Shown in pieces: positions 23,577-31,633 of a stretch of DNA of 34,555 nt. Position 1 is the stretch's first letter. Every line of letters begins with the position of its first letter. Below the pieces are notes generated by a model. It was not told where the DNA came from. It saw only the letters and a program-made list of their open reading frames with translations, and did not search any database. The stretch comes from Rickettsiales bacterium. GTDB taxonomy: Bacteria > Pseudomonadota > Alphaproteobacteria > Rs-D84. The translations under genes and the position numbers were made by a program. The stretch covers positions 1 through 34,555 of the forward strand of contig JAIRRC010000009.1 of NCBI GenBank assembly GCA_031256175.1. Reading direction: 5' to 3'.

Positions 23577-26500
23577 TTATTCCTGTGTTCCTTCTGCTTC
23601 CTCTTCCTGGACCTTCTCGCGGTTCTTCATCGCAAGGTTGAGGCCGATTGCCCGAAGCTCGCGCGTCAGAACATTGAAGCCCTCGGGGATTCCGGTCTTG
23701 ATGTCTGTGGAACCGCTTATGACGGCCTCATACATCTTGTTGCGTCCGGTGATGTCGTCGGACTTCACCGTCAGCATCTCTTTCAGGATGTGCGCGGCGC
23801 CGTGCGCTTCCAGGGCCCAGGTCTCCATTTCACCGAAACGCTGTCCGCCCATGTTCGCGCGGCCGCTCAGCGGCTGCTGGGTGATAAGGGTATAGTGCCC
23901 GGTGCTTCTCGCGTGAATCTTCTCGTCGACAAGGTGTTTCAGCTTCATCATATAGATGATTCCGACCGTGACGGGCCGCGCGAACTTGTCGCCCGTGACG
24001 CCGTCGTAAAGGTCGACCTGTCCCGACTCGGGAAGTCCGGCCTGTTCCAGAACCTTGTGGATTTCTTCCGGCAAAGCTCCGTCGAACGACGGGGTCGCCA
24101 TCGGCACGCCCTTTCGCAGAAGTTCGCCCTGCTGCATGATTTCCGCATTGGTCATCTTTTCGAATTGCGCGGCGATGTTCTTGTCGTCATAGACCTTGCG
24201 AAGTTTCGTGCGAAGGTCGTCGGCGGAAGCGCGCTTTGCGCGAATCTTCTCGACCATCTCGTCGATTTGCTGGCCCAAACCGCGGCTGGCGAACCCAAGA
24301 TGGGTTTCAAGAATCTGCCCGATGTTCATACGCGACGGCACGCCCAGCGGATTGAGGACTATGTCGACGGGCGTTCCGTCCGCAAGATGGGGCATGGATT
24401 CGACGGGAACGATGTTGGAAACGATGCCCTTGTTTCCATGGCGGCCGGCCATCTTGTCGCCGGGCTGAAGCTTCATCTTGTGCGCGATATAGACTTTGAC
24501 CTCTTTAAGGACGCCCGCGGTAAGGGAATTGCCTTCCTGGATTTTCTTGACCAGATTGTCGCTGCGCTCGTCCAGTTCTTTAAGGGCGATGACATGCTGC
24601 TCTTTAAGGACGTCGACCTTTTCCTGGGTGTCTGAATCCTTGACGACGATTTTCTTGATGTCGCCCAGACGGATTGTTTCAAGAACGCCCTCTGTAAGCT
24701 TGCGGTTCATGTGCGGTTTAAGGGAGCCTGCGCCGGATACAAGTATTTTGCCGAGAACAAGCGGGAACACCTGCGCGGAATATCCTTTTTCCAGAATCTC
24801 GCGCTCGACTTCGCGGGCCTTGTTGACCTTGGCGATTTTCTGCATCTCAATCATCTGGGTGCGCTCGTCTTTTATGACGCCGTGGCGTGTCAGAATGTCG
24901 ACTCCGACGACGACGCCCTCTTCTCCGGCCGCCATACGCAGCGAAGTGTCGCGGACGTTAAGCGCCTTCTCGCCGAAAATGGCGCGAAGCAAATCTTCTT
25001 CCGGGGTTGGCGAAGACTCGGCCTTCGGCGAAACCTTTCCGACCAGAATGTCGCCGGGCTTCACATGTGCTCCGACGTAGATTATGCCGGATTCGTCCAG
25101 ATTGCGCAAAGCGTGCTCTCCGACGTTGGGAATGTCGCGCGTGAAGGATTCCTGTCCAAGCTGGGTGTCCTTTGCGCGGACTTCCTTCTTGTAAATCTTC
25201 AATGAAGTGAAGGTGTCCTCGCGCGATATTTTTTCTGATATGACGATAGAGTCTTCATAGTTGTATCCGCGCCACGGCATGAATGCGACGACGACGTTTC
25301 GGCCAAGGGCCAGCTCGCCGTGCTCGGTGCAGGACCCGTCGGCTATGACGTCTCCGGCGTTCACGCGGTCGCCGGTCTTGACCAGCGGCTTTTGGTGGAT
25401 AAGCTTGTCGCTGTTCGAGCGTTCGAATTTTTTAAGGTTGTAGATATCGACGCCCATGACGACATTGCGCGAGTTGAGGCGCTTGACGACTATGCGTTCC
25501 GCATCCACCAGCTCGACCGCGCCGGAATGAGCGGCGACAAGTGCGGATTTGGAGTCGCGCGCGATGACGCCCTCTATTCCTGTGCCGACCAGCGGCGCGT
25601 CGGAACGAAGCAGCGGCACGCCCTGCTTCTGCATGTTGGAACCCATCAGGGCGCGGTTTGCGTCGTCGGATTCAAGGAACGGGATAAGTCCGGTTGCCAG
25701 GGATATGACCTGCTTTGTGGACACGTCGATAAGGTCGATTTCGTCGCGCGGGACCATGATGAATTCCTCGTCCACTCGTGCGATGACGTTTTCGTCGACC
25801 AGTCGGCGCTTGTCGTCCAGCTTGGAATTTCCCTGGGCGATTTTGCGGGTCGCTTCTTCGTCGGCGGTAAGATAGACAAGCTCGTCGGTCACGGCCCCGC
25901 CTTTCACGACATAATACGGGGTCTCGATGAAGCCGTATTTATTGACGCGCGCATAGATGGAGAAATGGTTTATAAGGCCGATGTTCTGGCCTTCGGGCGC
26001 CTGTATCGGGCAAATGCGTCCGTAATAGGTGGGATGAACGTCGCGGACGTCAAGGCCTGCGCGCTCGCGGTTAAGTCCGTCGGGTCCAAGCGCGGACACA
26101 AGGCGCTTGTGCTCGATTTCGGCCAGCGGATTGGTCTGCTCCAAAAGCTGCGACAGGGGCGAAGAACCGAAGAATTCGGAAATGGCGGCGACAAGCTGGC
26201 GCGCGTTTATGATGTCCTGCGGCGTGGACGACGCGATGTTTGCGGATGCCAGCTGCTCGCGGACGAATCGTTCGATGCGGGACATTCCGATTCGAATCTG
26301 GTCGCCCATAAGCTCGCCGACCGTTCGAACGCGGCGGTTGGAAAGATGGTCGACGTCGTCGACCTTGTCCTTGCCGTCGGTAATCGCGCAAAGCATGGCG
26401 ACTATGCGGACTATGTCGGTCTTGGTAAGCAGGCGTTCCTTTTCAAGGTCTGCGGGCTCTGCGACTTTAAGGCGGGTGTTCATCTTGAAACGTCCGACTT

Positions 26501-27746
26501 CGGACAGGTCGTAGTAGTTCTTGTCGAAGCCATAGTGCGAGAAAAGGTTGGCTGCGGCGTCGACGGTCGGGCGCTCGCCGGGGCGCATGACGTTGTAGAT
26601 GTCGATAAGCGCGGCGTCGCGCGTGGCGTTCTTGTCCTCGGCCAGGGTGTTGCGAAGATGGGCGCCGTAATAGAATCGGTCGACGGATACCAGGCTGATG
26701 TTCTGCACGCCGAGCTTTAGGATGTCTTTAAGCACCATCTCTGTAATTTCGGTCGCGGCGGGATAAAGGACTTCGTCGCCATTCATGATTGGGTCGAAGA
26801 TATATTCGCCGACAAGGGAATCCTTGGCGATTGCGAATTCTTTCGAAATCTGTTGAAGCTTGGTTATCTTGCGCAGATTGAGGTTTTCGGTCTTCGTGGC
26901 GATGACCTTTCCGGCCTTGTCCAAAAGGTCGAAGTTCAGGCGGAATTGCCCAAGCTGTTTAAGGTTCTCGAAATCGCCGATGAAGCGTTCCTTGTCGGCG
27001 CGCAGAAGAACGGGCTTGTAATATATGCCAAGGATTTCCTGGTCGCTCATTCCGCGAATTGAAACGTCGCGCGGGTTTTCCATGAACTTCGCCTCGTCTT
27101 CCTTGGTCGGCATGCAGCGCAGAAATGTCGTCATAAGGATTTTGCGGCGGCGGTCTATGCGCGCGTAAATGACGTTGCGGATTTCGTCCATGTCAATCCA
27201 TGAACCGCGCTCCGGGATTATGCGGGCGGTGTGGACTTTGCGGTCGGAAAGGGTGCCGGTTCCCTCGTCCTCGCCGAATACGACGCCGCGACTGCGGTGG
27301 ATTTGCGAAACGATGACGCGCTCTGCGCCGTTGAAAATGAAAGTTCCGGTCTCGGTCATCATGGGAAGGTCGCCCATGAAAACTTCCTGGTCTTTTATGT
27401 CGCGAAGCGCCTTCTTTCCGGTTTCCGGTTCGATGTCCCACAGGGTCATGCGGAGCTTTAATTTCAAACGCGAAGCATAGGTCAAATTGCGGGCGATGCA
27501 CTCTTCGATGGTGTAGACGGGCTCTTCCAGCTTGTATTCGACGAATGCCAGCTCGGCGGCGCCGTTGTTGTCGCTGATTGGGAAAACCTGGCTGAACACG
27601 GCTTGAAGCCCCTTGTTCTTGCGGGCGGCGGGCAGGACGTCGGCCTGAATGAATTCTTTATACGATTCGATTTGCATGCTCATAAGGTCCGGGAGTTTAA
27701 GGTCAAGTGTCCTGTGAGCGAACGATTTTCTGAATTTAAGCGCCAT
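23577..27746 (-). CDS. rpoB: DNA-directed RNA polymerase beta subunit
   Basis: A 1389-aa catalytic subunit. The start ATG at 27746 (MALKFRKSFAH) is chosen over an ATG seven codons upstream because GGAG lies 8-9 nt before it. Visible blocks are the rifampicin region (EFFGSSPLSQLLEQTNPLAEIEHKRL..), YYGRICPIQAPEGQNIGLI, RGYNYEDSIV, the KMAGRHGNKGIVS region, and the C-terminal clamp GGQRFGEMETWALEAHGAA. Compared with E. coli the rifampicin pocket has changes at positions 510 (Pro), 514 (Leu), 516 (Glu) and 529 (Leu). It lies downstream of rplL as usual, but across a 444-bp spacer of repeats and hairpins. Confidence 0.98.
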   Translation of the reverse strand: MALKFRKSFAHRTLDLKLPDLMSMQIESYKEFIQADVLPAARKNKGLQAVFSQVFPISDNNGAAELAFVEYKLEEPVYTIEECIARNLTYASRLKLKLRMTLWDIEPETGKKALRDIKDQEVFMGDLPMMTETGTFIFNGAERVIVSQIHRSRGVVFGEDEGTGTLSDRKVHTARIIPERGSWIDMDEIRNVIYARIDRRRKILMTTFLRCMPTKEDEAKFMENPRDVSIRGMSDQEILGIYYKPVLLRADKERFIGDFENLKQLGQFRLNFDLLDKAGKVIATKTENLNLRKITKLQQISKEFAIAKDSLVGEYIFDPIMNGDEVLYPAATEITEMVLKDILKLGVQNISLVSVDRFYYGAHLRNTLAEDKNATRDAALIDIYNVMRPGERPTVDAAANLFSHYGFDKNYYDLSEVGRFKMNTRLKVAEPADLEKERLLTKTDIVRIVAMLCAITDGKDKVDDVDHLSNRRVRTVGELMGDQIRIGMSRIERFVREQLASANIASSTPQDIINARQLVAAISEFFGSSPLSQLLEQTNPLAEIEHKRLVSALGPDGLNRERAGLDVRDVHPTYYGRICPIQAPEGQNIGLINHFSIYARVNKYGFIETPYYVVKGGAVTDELVYLTADEEATRKIAQGNSKLDDKRRLVDENVIARVDEEFIMVPRDEIDLIDVSTKQVISLATGLIPFLESDDANRALMGSNMQKQGVPLLRSDAPLVGTGIEGVIARDSKSALVAAHSGAVELVDAERIVVKRLNSRNVVMGVDIYNLKKFERSNSDKLIHQKPLVKTGDRVNAGDVIADGSCTEHGELALGRNVVVAFMPWRGYNYEDSIVISEKISREDTFTSLKIYKKEVRAKDTQLGQESFTRDIPNVGEHALRNLDESGIIYVGAHVKPGDILVGKVSPKAESSPTPEEDLLRAIFGEKALNVRDTSLRMAAGEEGVVVGVDILTRHGVIKDERTQMIEMQKIAKVNKAREVEREILEKGYSAQVFPLVLGKILVSGAGSLKPHMNRKLTEGVLETIRLGDIKKIVVKDSDTQEKVDVLKEQHVIALKELDERSDNLVKKIQEGNSLTAGVLKEVKVYIAHKMKLQPGDKMAGRHGNKGIVSNIVPVESMPHLADGTPVDIVLNPLGVPSRMNIGQILETHLGFASRGLGQQIDEMVEKIRAKRASADDLRTKLRKVYDDKNIAAQFEKMTNAEIMQQGELLRKGVPMATPSFDGALPEEIHKVLEQAGLPESGQVDLYDGVTGDKFARPVTVGIIYMMKLKHLVDEKIHARSTGHYTLITQQPLSGRANMGGQRFGEMETWALEAHGAAHILKEMLTVKSDDITGRNKMYEAVISGSTDIKTGIPEGFNVLTRELRAIGLNLAMKNREKVQEEEAEGTQE

Positions 27747-27808
27747 CTTATTTTCTCCATCTTTCATATGGAAACAACCTGTCGTCCCGGCAGAGCCCTT
27801 CTCCGCGC

Positions 27809-27850
27809 GTCATTCCGGCGGAGGCCGGAATCTCAGATTGTTCCTATCCT
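27809..27850 (+). repeat. Family C palindromic repeat
   Basis: GTCATTCCGGC-GGA-GGCCGGAAT followed by CTCAGATTGTTCCTATCC. It has the same tail as 4926-4966. Confidence 0.85.
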
Positions 27851-27856
27851 TTTCCC

Positions 27857-27912
27857 AACTCCCCCCTTGCGGGGGAGTCGAAAACCACAAAGTGGTTTTC
27901 GGTGGGGGGACT
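27857..27912 (+). repeat. Family B palindromic repeat
   Basis: AACTCCCCCC-TTGC-GGGGGAGT, then GAAAACCAC-AAA-GTGGTTTTC, then GGTGGGGGGAC. The frame is as at 10706 with a different inner stem. Confidence 0.8.
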
Positions 27913-28051
27913 AACCACGCGATGAATTCTTGTTCGGATTTTATTTCGAACCCGGGAAGACCATCAGCCCATCTCCCCTTTTATTTCTTTTGCATCAAAT
28001 GCAATAAAAATAGCTTTCCATTTCTATTGCACTCTTTTTAATAAACCCCAT

Positions 28052-28113
28052 AAGTTCCCCTCCTGCTCCGGGGTGCCGCCCGAAGCCTTGGCGAAGGGGG
28101 GCGGGGTGGTCTT
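28052..28113 (+). repeat. Family A palindromic repeat, long variant
   Basis: AAGTTCCCCTCC, then CCGCCCGAAGCCTTGGCGAA-type inner part, then GGGGCGGGGTGGTCTT. The same inner part is found in the 3' half copy at 29500-29541. Confidence 0.75.
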
Positions 28114-28116
28114 GCC

Positions 28117-28181
28117 ACCCCCGCAACCGCGGGGGTAGGGGTCCCCACAAACCCGTCCTGTTATGGATTGGGTTTGTGGGG
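28117..28181 (-). promoter_or_regulatory. Two strong hairpins just downstream of rplL (possible attenuator)
   Basis: ACCCCCGC-AACC-GCGGGGGT (28117-28136) and a 12-bp stem CCCCACAAACCC / GGGTTTGTGGGG (28143-28181). On the mRNA they follow the rplL stop within about 10 nt. There is no U-run, so partial termination or RNase processing is more likely than full termination. Confidence 0.5.
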
Positions 28182-28190
28182 AAGTTGTCC

Positions 28191-28556
28191 TTACTTCACT
28201 TCGACCTTGGCGCCTGCGCCTTCAAGCTGTGCCTTAAGCGCGTCGGCTTCTTCCTTCTTGACGCCGGTCTTGACCGGTTTCGGCGCTGACTCGACGAAAG
28301 TCTTGGACTCGATAAGTCCAAGCCCCGTTATGGCGCGGACTTCCTTGATGACGGCGGTCTTGTTTTCGCCCGCGGCGGCCAGTATGACGTCGAAAGTGTC
28401 CTTGACGTCGGCGGCGGGACCGGCGGGACCGGCGGCGACAGCGACGGCGGCGGCGGCGGAAACGCCCCAAACTTCTTCAAGCTTTTTCGACAATTCGACG
28501 GCTTCCAATACGGACAGCTTCGAAAGTTCTTCTACGATTTTTTCAATATTTGCCAT
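28191..28556 (-). CDS. rplL: 50S ribosomal protein L7/L12
   Basis: A 121-aa stalk protein that recruits translation factors. It has the N-terminal dimer domain ([28 protein letters not shown]), an Ala/Gly-rich hinge ([17 protein letters not shown]) and a C-terminal domain ([25 protein letters not shown].. to AGAKVEVK). AAAGGA precedes the start. It is separated from rplJ by a family A repeat. All features are normal for the family. Confidence 0.97.
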   Translation of the reverse strand: MANIEKIVEELSKLSVLEAVELSKKLEEVWGVSAAAAVAVAAGPAGPAADVKDTFDVILAAAGENKTAVIKEVRAITGLGLIESKTFVESAPKPVKTGVKKEEADALKAQLEGAGAKVEVK

Positions 28557-28574
28557 TTTATTTTTCCTTTCATT

Positions 28575-28624
28575 TAGTTCCCCTCCTGCGGAGGGGTGGC
28601 GGCTTCGCCGCCGGGGTGGTCTTT
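28575..28624 (+). repeat. Family A palindromic repeat between rplJ and rplL
   Basis: AGTTCCCCTCC-TGC-GGAGGGG, GGCGGC-TTC-GCCGCC, GGGGTGGTCTTT. It fills the rplJ-rplL spacer almost completely. Confidence 0.85.
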
Positions 28625-28626
28625 AA

Positions 28627-29103
28627 TTATTGTTTATTTCCATACTCTTTCGAAACACGCGCAAGCCTGCTTGCCGGCTCTACCAGCATGCGTGCGATAG
28701 TCGCGCGGATTTCGTTCAAAGACGGAAGCTTCGACAGGCGAACTATTCCGCTCGCGTCCATCATTTCCGAATCCATAAATCCGCCGAGAAGAACCAGCTT
28801 CTGGTTTGCTTCGGCGAATTTGGCAAGGACTTTCGTCGCGGCCAGCGGGTCCGTCGCGAAAACGACGGCGGTCGGCTTGTGCAAAAGCTCTTGAACAGGT
28901 TCGAACGTTGTGGATTTGAGGGCGATTCGCAATAAGCGGTTTTTCGTGACCCTGAACATGGACACTGCGGGCGCGAGCTCGCGGCGGAGTTTTTCCATGT
29001 CCTTGACGGCAACGCCGTCGTTCTGGACTACGAAAAGGCCTTTTGCGGAATCAAGTTCCTGCTTCAATGCACCGACCAGACTTTCTTTATCCTGACGTTT
29101 CAT
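28627..29103 (-). CDS. rplJ: 50S ribosomal protein L10
   Basis: A 158-aa protein that anchors L7/L12 dimers to 23S rRNA and usually represses its own operon. It opens MKRQDKESLVGALKQELDSAKGLFVVQ and contains the RNA-binding block ELAPAVSMFRVTKNRLLRIAL and the C-terminal L12-binding helix (NEIRATIARMLVEPASRLARV). AGGAG precedes the ATG. It is followed by rplL in the standard order. Confidence 0.96.
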   Translation of the reverse strand: MKRQDKESLVGALKQELDSAKGLFVVQNDGVAVKDMEKLRRELAPAVSMFRVTKNRLLRIALKSTTFEPVQELLHKPTAVVFATDPLAATKVLAKFAEANQKLVLLGGFMDSEMMDASGIVRLSKLPSLNEIRATIARMLVEPASRLARVSKEYGNKQ

Positions 29104-29141
29104 TGTTTGCTCCTTTACGTTTTACTTCTTCCCGGCTTATT

Positions 29142-29177
29142 GTCATTCCGACAAGGGTCGGAATCCCAATTTATTCC
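29142..29177 (+). repeat. Family C palindromic repeat
   Basis: GTCATTCCGAC-AAGG-GTCGGAAT followed by CCCAATTTATTCC. Confidence 0.8.
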
Positions 29178-29184
29178 CGAACTT

Positions 29185-29199
29185 GTCGCCGAAGGCGAC
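29185..29199 (+). repeat. Family D short hairpin
   Basis: GTCGCC-GAA-GGCGAC, followed by TCCATTCGTAAG, in the rplJ leader. Confidence 0.7.
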
Positions 29200-29258
29200 T
29201 CCATTCGTAAGAACCCGCCGGGGGCTCATCCTGTCCAAAGCTTCATTTTTTCCGCCTT

Positions 29259-29299
29259 GTCATTCCGCGGCTTGACCGCGGAATCTCGGCATAAATAAA
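29259..29299 (+). repeat. Family C palindromic repeat
   Basis: GTCATTCCGCGG-CTTGA-CCGCGGAAT followed by CTCGGCATAAATAAA. Confidence 0.85.
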
Positions 29300-29338
29300 A
29301 CTCTTCGTCTGGAATGGAAATTAAGACTCCTCGCTTCT

Positions 29339-29369
29339 GTCATCCCGGGCTTGACCCGGGACCTCATCC
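29339..29369 (+). repeat. Family C palindromic repeat, CCTCATCC tail
   Basis: GTCATCCCGGG-CTTGA-CCCGGGA followed by CCTCATCC. Its core is identical to 30819 and 31841. Confidence 0.87.
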
Positions 29370-29371
29370 GC

Positions 29372-29440
29372 TAAAAGCCGCCATTCGTCTTAGACAGGCT
29401 CGGAACAATCGGACTCGCGCCCAACCGCCCCTAATCTTTT
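29372..29440 (-). promoter_or_regulatory. Possible L10 leader (autoregulatory) region of rplJ
   Basis: This is the only repeat-free part of the rplJ leader. On the mRNA it contains GCGAGTCCGATTGTTCC and GCCTGTCTAAGACGAATGG, a purine-rich bulge-like stretch between possible stems. The position fits an L10-binding leader, known in this operon in many bacteria; the fold here is inferred, not shown. Confidence 0.3.
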
Positions 29441-29446
29441 TCCTTT

Positions 29447-29478
29447 GTCATCCCGGGCGAAGACCCGGGACCTCATCC
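29447..29478 (+). repeat. Family C palindromic repeat, CCTCATCC tail
   Basis: GTCATCCCGGG-CGAAGA-CCCGGGA followed by CCTCATCC. Followed at 29480-29541 by the 3' half of a family A repeat. Confidence 0.85.
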
Positions 29479-29543
29479 TTACCCGCCACCCCGGCAACCT
29501 GTCCGCCGAAGCCTTGGCGAAGGGGGGCGGGGTGGTCTTTCTT

Positions 29544-30221
29544 TTATATACTCTTCACATCCAGTTTAAGCCCCGGCCCCTGGGTGGTGCTGACGCTCGC
29601 GCTGACGATATAGTTTCCCTTGACGCTCGCGGGCTTGGCCTTCTTCAAAGCGTCCAGCAGGGCGTTCGCGTTTTCAAGCAGCGCGGGGGTCTTGAACGAA
29701 ACTTTTCCAAAACCGGCGTGAATGATTCCGGCCTTCTCCGGGCGATACTCGATTTGCCCGGCCTTCGCAAGCTCGATGGCCTTCGCGGGATTCGCGGCGA
29801 CCGTTCCAAGCTTGGGATTCGGCATAAGTCCCTTCGGTCCCAGAATCTTCGCAATCTTGGACATCATGGGCATGGCCTCCGGCGTCGCGATTACGACGTC
29901 GAATTCCATATAACCGCCGGCAATCTTGTCAACCAAGTCGCTGTCGCCGACGACATCGGCCCCGGCTTTTTTCGCTTCGCTTTGCTTGTCTTTCGTTATG
30001 ACTGCGACGCGAACTTTCTTTCCGGTTCCATGCGGCAAAGACACCATCCCGCGGATATTCTGGTCGGCCTTCGTTACATCGATTCCAAGCTTGACGCAAA
30101 TGTCGAAAGTCTCGTCGAATTTTTTCGAAGCATACTTGCGCAAAGCCTCGATTGCCTCATTCAAAGTGTAAAGCTTCTCGCGGTCGAGCTTTTCAAAGCC
30201 CTTGATTTTTTTCGTAGTCAT
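29544..30221 (-). CDS. rplA: 50S ribosomal protein L1
   Basis: A 225-aa protein of the L1 stalk that helps release tRNA from the E site. Blocks include LNEAIEALRKYASKKFDETFDI, KADQNIRGMVSLPHGTGKKVRVAV, ILGPKGLMPNPKLGTV and IEYRPEKAGIIHAGFGKVSF. The start is 2 bp after the rplK stop, and its site GGAGGG lies inside the rplK end, so the two are translationally linked. It is slightly shorter than the usual 230 residues. Confidence 0.97.
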   Translation of the reverse strand: MTTKKIKGFEKLDREKLYTLNEAIEALRKYASKKFDETFDICVKLGIDVTKADQNIRGMVSLPHGTGKKVRVAVITKDKQSEAKKAGADVVGDSDLVDKIAGGYMEFDVVIATPEAMPMMSKIAKILGPKGLMPNPKLGTVAANPAKAIELAKAGQIEYRPEKAGIIHAGFGKVSFKTPALLENANALLDALKKAKPASVKGNYIVSASVSTTQGPGLKLDVKSI

Positions 30222-30223
30222 GA

Positions 30224-30652
30224 TTAGCCCTCCACTTTTATGCCCATGGAGCGCGCCTGTCCCGCGACGATGTTCATGGCTGATTCGATTGACGTGCAGT
30301 TAAGGTCGGGCATTTTTTGTTCCGCGACTTTCTTCACTTGGTCTTTTGTTATCTTGGCGACGATGTCGAGGCCTGGTTTTTTGGACCCCTCTTTAAGACC
30401 GATGGCTTTCTTGATAAGGAAGCTGACGGGCGGAAGCTTCATGATGAATTCGAAGCTGCGGTCCGCATAAACCGTTATGATGACCGGAATGGGCATCATT
30501 TTTTCCTTGTCCTTGGTCGCGTCGTTGAATTGCTTGCAGAATTCCGCGATATTGACGCCCTTTGCGCCCAAAGCGGGGCCGATAGGCGGGGCGGGATTTG
30601 CCGCGCCTGCGGGAACCGTCAACTTAACGTATCCCTTTATTTCTTTTGCCAT
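30224..30652 (-). CDS. rplK: 50S ribosomal protein L11
   Basis: A 142-aa protein of the GTPase-associated centre. It shows [40 protein letters not shown] and the C-terminal rRNA-binding block [21 protein letters not shown]. The ATG follows GGAGT. It is co-transcribed with rplA. Upstream lies a 202-bp spacer with repeats rather than the short nusG-rplK gap seen in many genomes. Confidence 0.97.
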   Translation of the reverse strand: MAKEIKGYVKLTVPAGAANPAPPIGPALGAKGVNIAEFCKQFNDATKDKEKMMPIPVIITVYADRSFEFIMKLPPVSFLIKKAIGLKEGSKKPGLDIVAKITKDQVKKVAEQKMPDLNCTSIESAMNIVAGQARSMGIKVEG

Positions 30653-30694
30653 TACCTACTCCTTTTTCATTTGTTATGATGGCCTTTCCGACTT

Positions 30695-30728
30695 GTCATT
30701 CCCGCGCAGGCGGGAATCTTAAATCGTA
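30695..30728 (+). repeat. Family C palindromic repeat
   Basis: GTCATTCCCGC-GCAG-GCGGGAAT followed by CTTAAATCGTATTT. The ATTCCC..GGGAAT core resembles the dRS3 repeats of Neisseria and RPE-like repeats of Rickettsia. Confidence 0.8.
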
Positions 30729-30746
30729 TTTGCCTTTTTACCATTC

Positions 30747-30771
30747 CTGAAAAACCTTCATGGTTTTTCAG
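30747..30771. repeat. Perfect 10-bp hairpin
   Basis: CTGAAAAACC-TTCAT-GGTTTTTCAG in the spacer before rplK. There is no U-run on the minus strand after it. It could be a pause site or another repeat. Confidence 0.5.
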
Positions 30772-30818
30772 TAGAGTCATCGTGGTCCGGCATGGCTGCC
30801 CGCCACAATCTTGTCGAT

Positions 30819-30849
30819 GTCATCCCGGGCTTGACCCGGGACCTCATCG
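30819..30849 (+). repeat. Family C palindromic repeat, CCTCATC tail
   Basis: GTCATCCCGGG-CTTGA-CCCGGGA followed by CCTCATCG, immediately after the stop of the 82-aa gene. Confidence 0.87.
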
Positions 30850-30854
30850 AATTT

Positions 30855-31103
30855 CTACCCCCTCTGCCACGGGGTCCTTAACTCGGCCAGCGCGGCGAAC
30901 CTGACGACGTCGCGTTTTTCTCCGGATAGGAATTCCGGGAAAGCGTCCTTGTCGGCCGATTTTCCCAAACTATCCAAAGAATCTTCAGAGAGAACGCCTG
31001 GAAACCCGTCCTTGATGTCCCGTCTTGAAATCTCGTCGAACCTTTTCAAAGCCGCCTGCTCTTCGCTGGACATGGTCAAAGCCTCGCCGTAAGAAATATT
31101 CAT
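30855..31103 (-). CDS. Small protein coupled to nusG, unknown (82 aa)
   Basis: I do not recognise this protein. The ATG at 31103 overlaps the nusG stop as TGATG, and GGTGGAG lies 9 nt upstream inside nusG, so it is very likely translated with nusG. The sequence is hydrophilic and acidic (MNISYGEALTMSSEEQ, ISRRDIKDGFPGVLSED, LGKSADKDAFPEFLSGEKR) and ends RFAALAELRTPWQRG. No signal or membrane segment is present. Its position between nusG and rplK, normally a bare junction, makes it an unusual member of the transcription-translation operon. An in-frame GTG one codon earlier exists. Confidence 0.7.
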   Translation of the reverse strand: MNISYGEALTMSSEEQAALKRFDEISRRDIKDGFPGVLSEDSLDSLGKSADKDAFPEFLSGEKRDVVRFAALAELRTPWQRG

Positions 31104-31633
31104 CACAGCTTCTCCACCTGGTTGTAGTCCAGGTCGACCTGGGTCTCGCGCCCGAAGACAAGAATGGCGACGCGCATGCGCTGCCTCGTGTCGTCGGATT
31201 CCGAAATGACTCCGTTGAAGTTCGCGAAAGGCCCGTCGATGACGTGAACCTCCTGGCCGACTTCATAGGTGGCGTCGATATTGACCGAGCCTTCCTCCAT
31301 CTGACGCATAAGGTGCTTGACTTCGGACTCGGAAACGGGAATCGGCTTGTTGCGTTGGCCAAGGAACATGATGACGCCCGGCGTGGTCTTGACGAGCGAG
31401 AAAGTCTCGTCCGACATGACCATCTGCACGACGACATATCCCGGGAAGAATTTCTTTTCGGAAGCGACGCGCTTTCCGCGCTTGACTTCGACGACCTCGC
31501 GGGTCGGCACAAGGATTTCGCCGAATACGGCGTTAAGCTTCTGCTGGTCGATTTTCTCGCGCAGAAGTTTGACGACCTTCTGCTCGGTGTTGGATTGGAC
31601 GTTCACGACAAACCACTGGAAATTGTTGTTCAT
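31103..31633 (-). CDS. nusG: Transcription termination/antitermination factor NusG
   Basis: A 176-aa factor that binds RNA polymerase and couples it to Rho or the ribosome. The NGN domain (FQWFVVNVQSNTEQKVVKLLREK, FFPGYVVVQM, TTPGVIMFLGQRNKPIPVSE) is followed by a KOW domain (VGQEVHVIDGPFANFNGVISESD.. to QVDLDYNQVEKL). The ATG at 31633 overlaps the secE stop (TAATG); a GTG four codons upstream is less likely. It is followed by the coupled 82-aa gene. Confidence 0.96.
   Translation of the reverse strand: MNNNFQWFVVNVQSNTEQKVVKLLREKIDQQKLNAVFGEILVPTREVVEVKRGKRVASEKKFFPGYVVVQMVMSDETFSLVKTTPGVIMFLGQRNKPIPVSESEVKHLMRQMEEGSVNIDATYEVGQEVHVIDGPFANFNGVISESDDTRQRMRVAILVFGRETQVDLDYNQVEKL

Larger units (their letters stand above)
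27747..28190. other. Gene-free rplL-rpoB spacer (444 bp)
   Basis: Holds a family C repeat (27809-27850), a family B repeat (27857-27912), a short inverted repeat TTGCAT-CAA-ATGCAA (27990-28004), a long family A variant (28052-28113) and two strong GC hairpins next to rplL. No open frame is credible. The spacer is where rplL-rpoB attenuation occurs in other bacteria. A rpoB promoter could be in the AT-rich part 27970-28050, but I cannot place both boxes. Confidence 0.7.
29104..29543. other. Gene-free rplA-rplJ spacer (440 bp)
   Basis: Contains family C repeats at 29142, 29259, 29339 and 29447, a family D hairpin at 29185 and the 3' half of a family A repeat ending near 29541. On the minus strand this is the leader of rplJ. 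The part without repeats, about 29372-29440, is where an L10-binding leader structure could lie. I cannot confirm one by eye. Confidence 0.7.

Noticed and set aside
25320-26720. Long plus-strand open frame inside rpoB (466 codons)
   Set aside because: It is antisense to an intact rpoB and has no domain or start signal.
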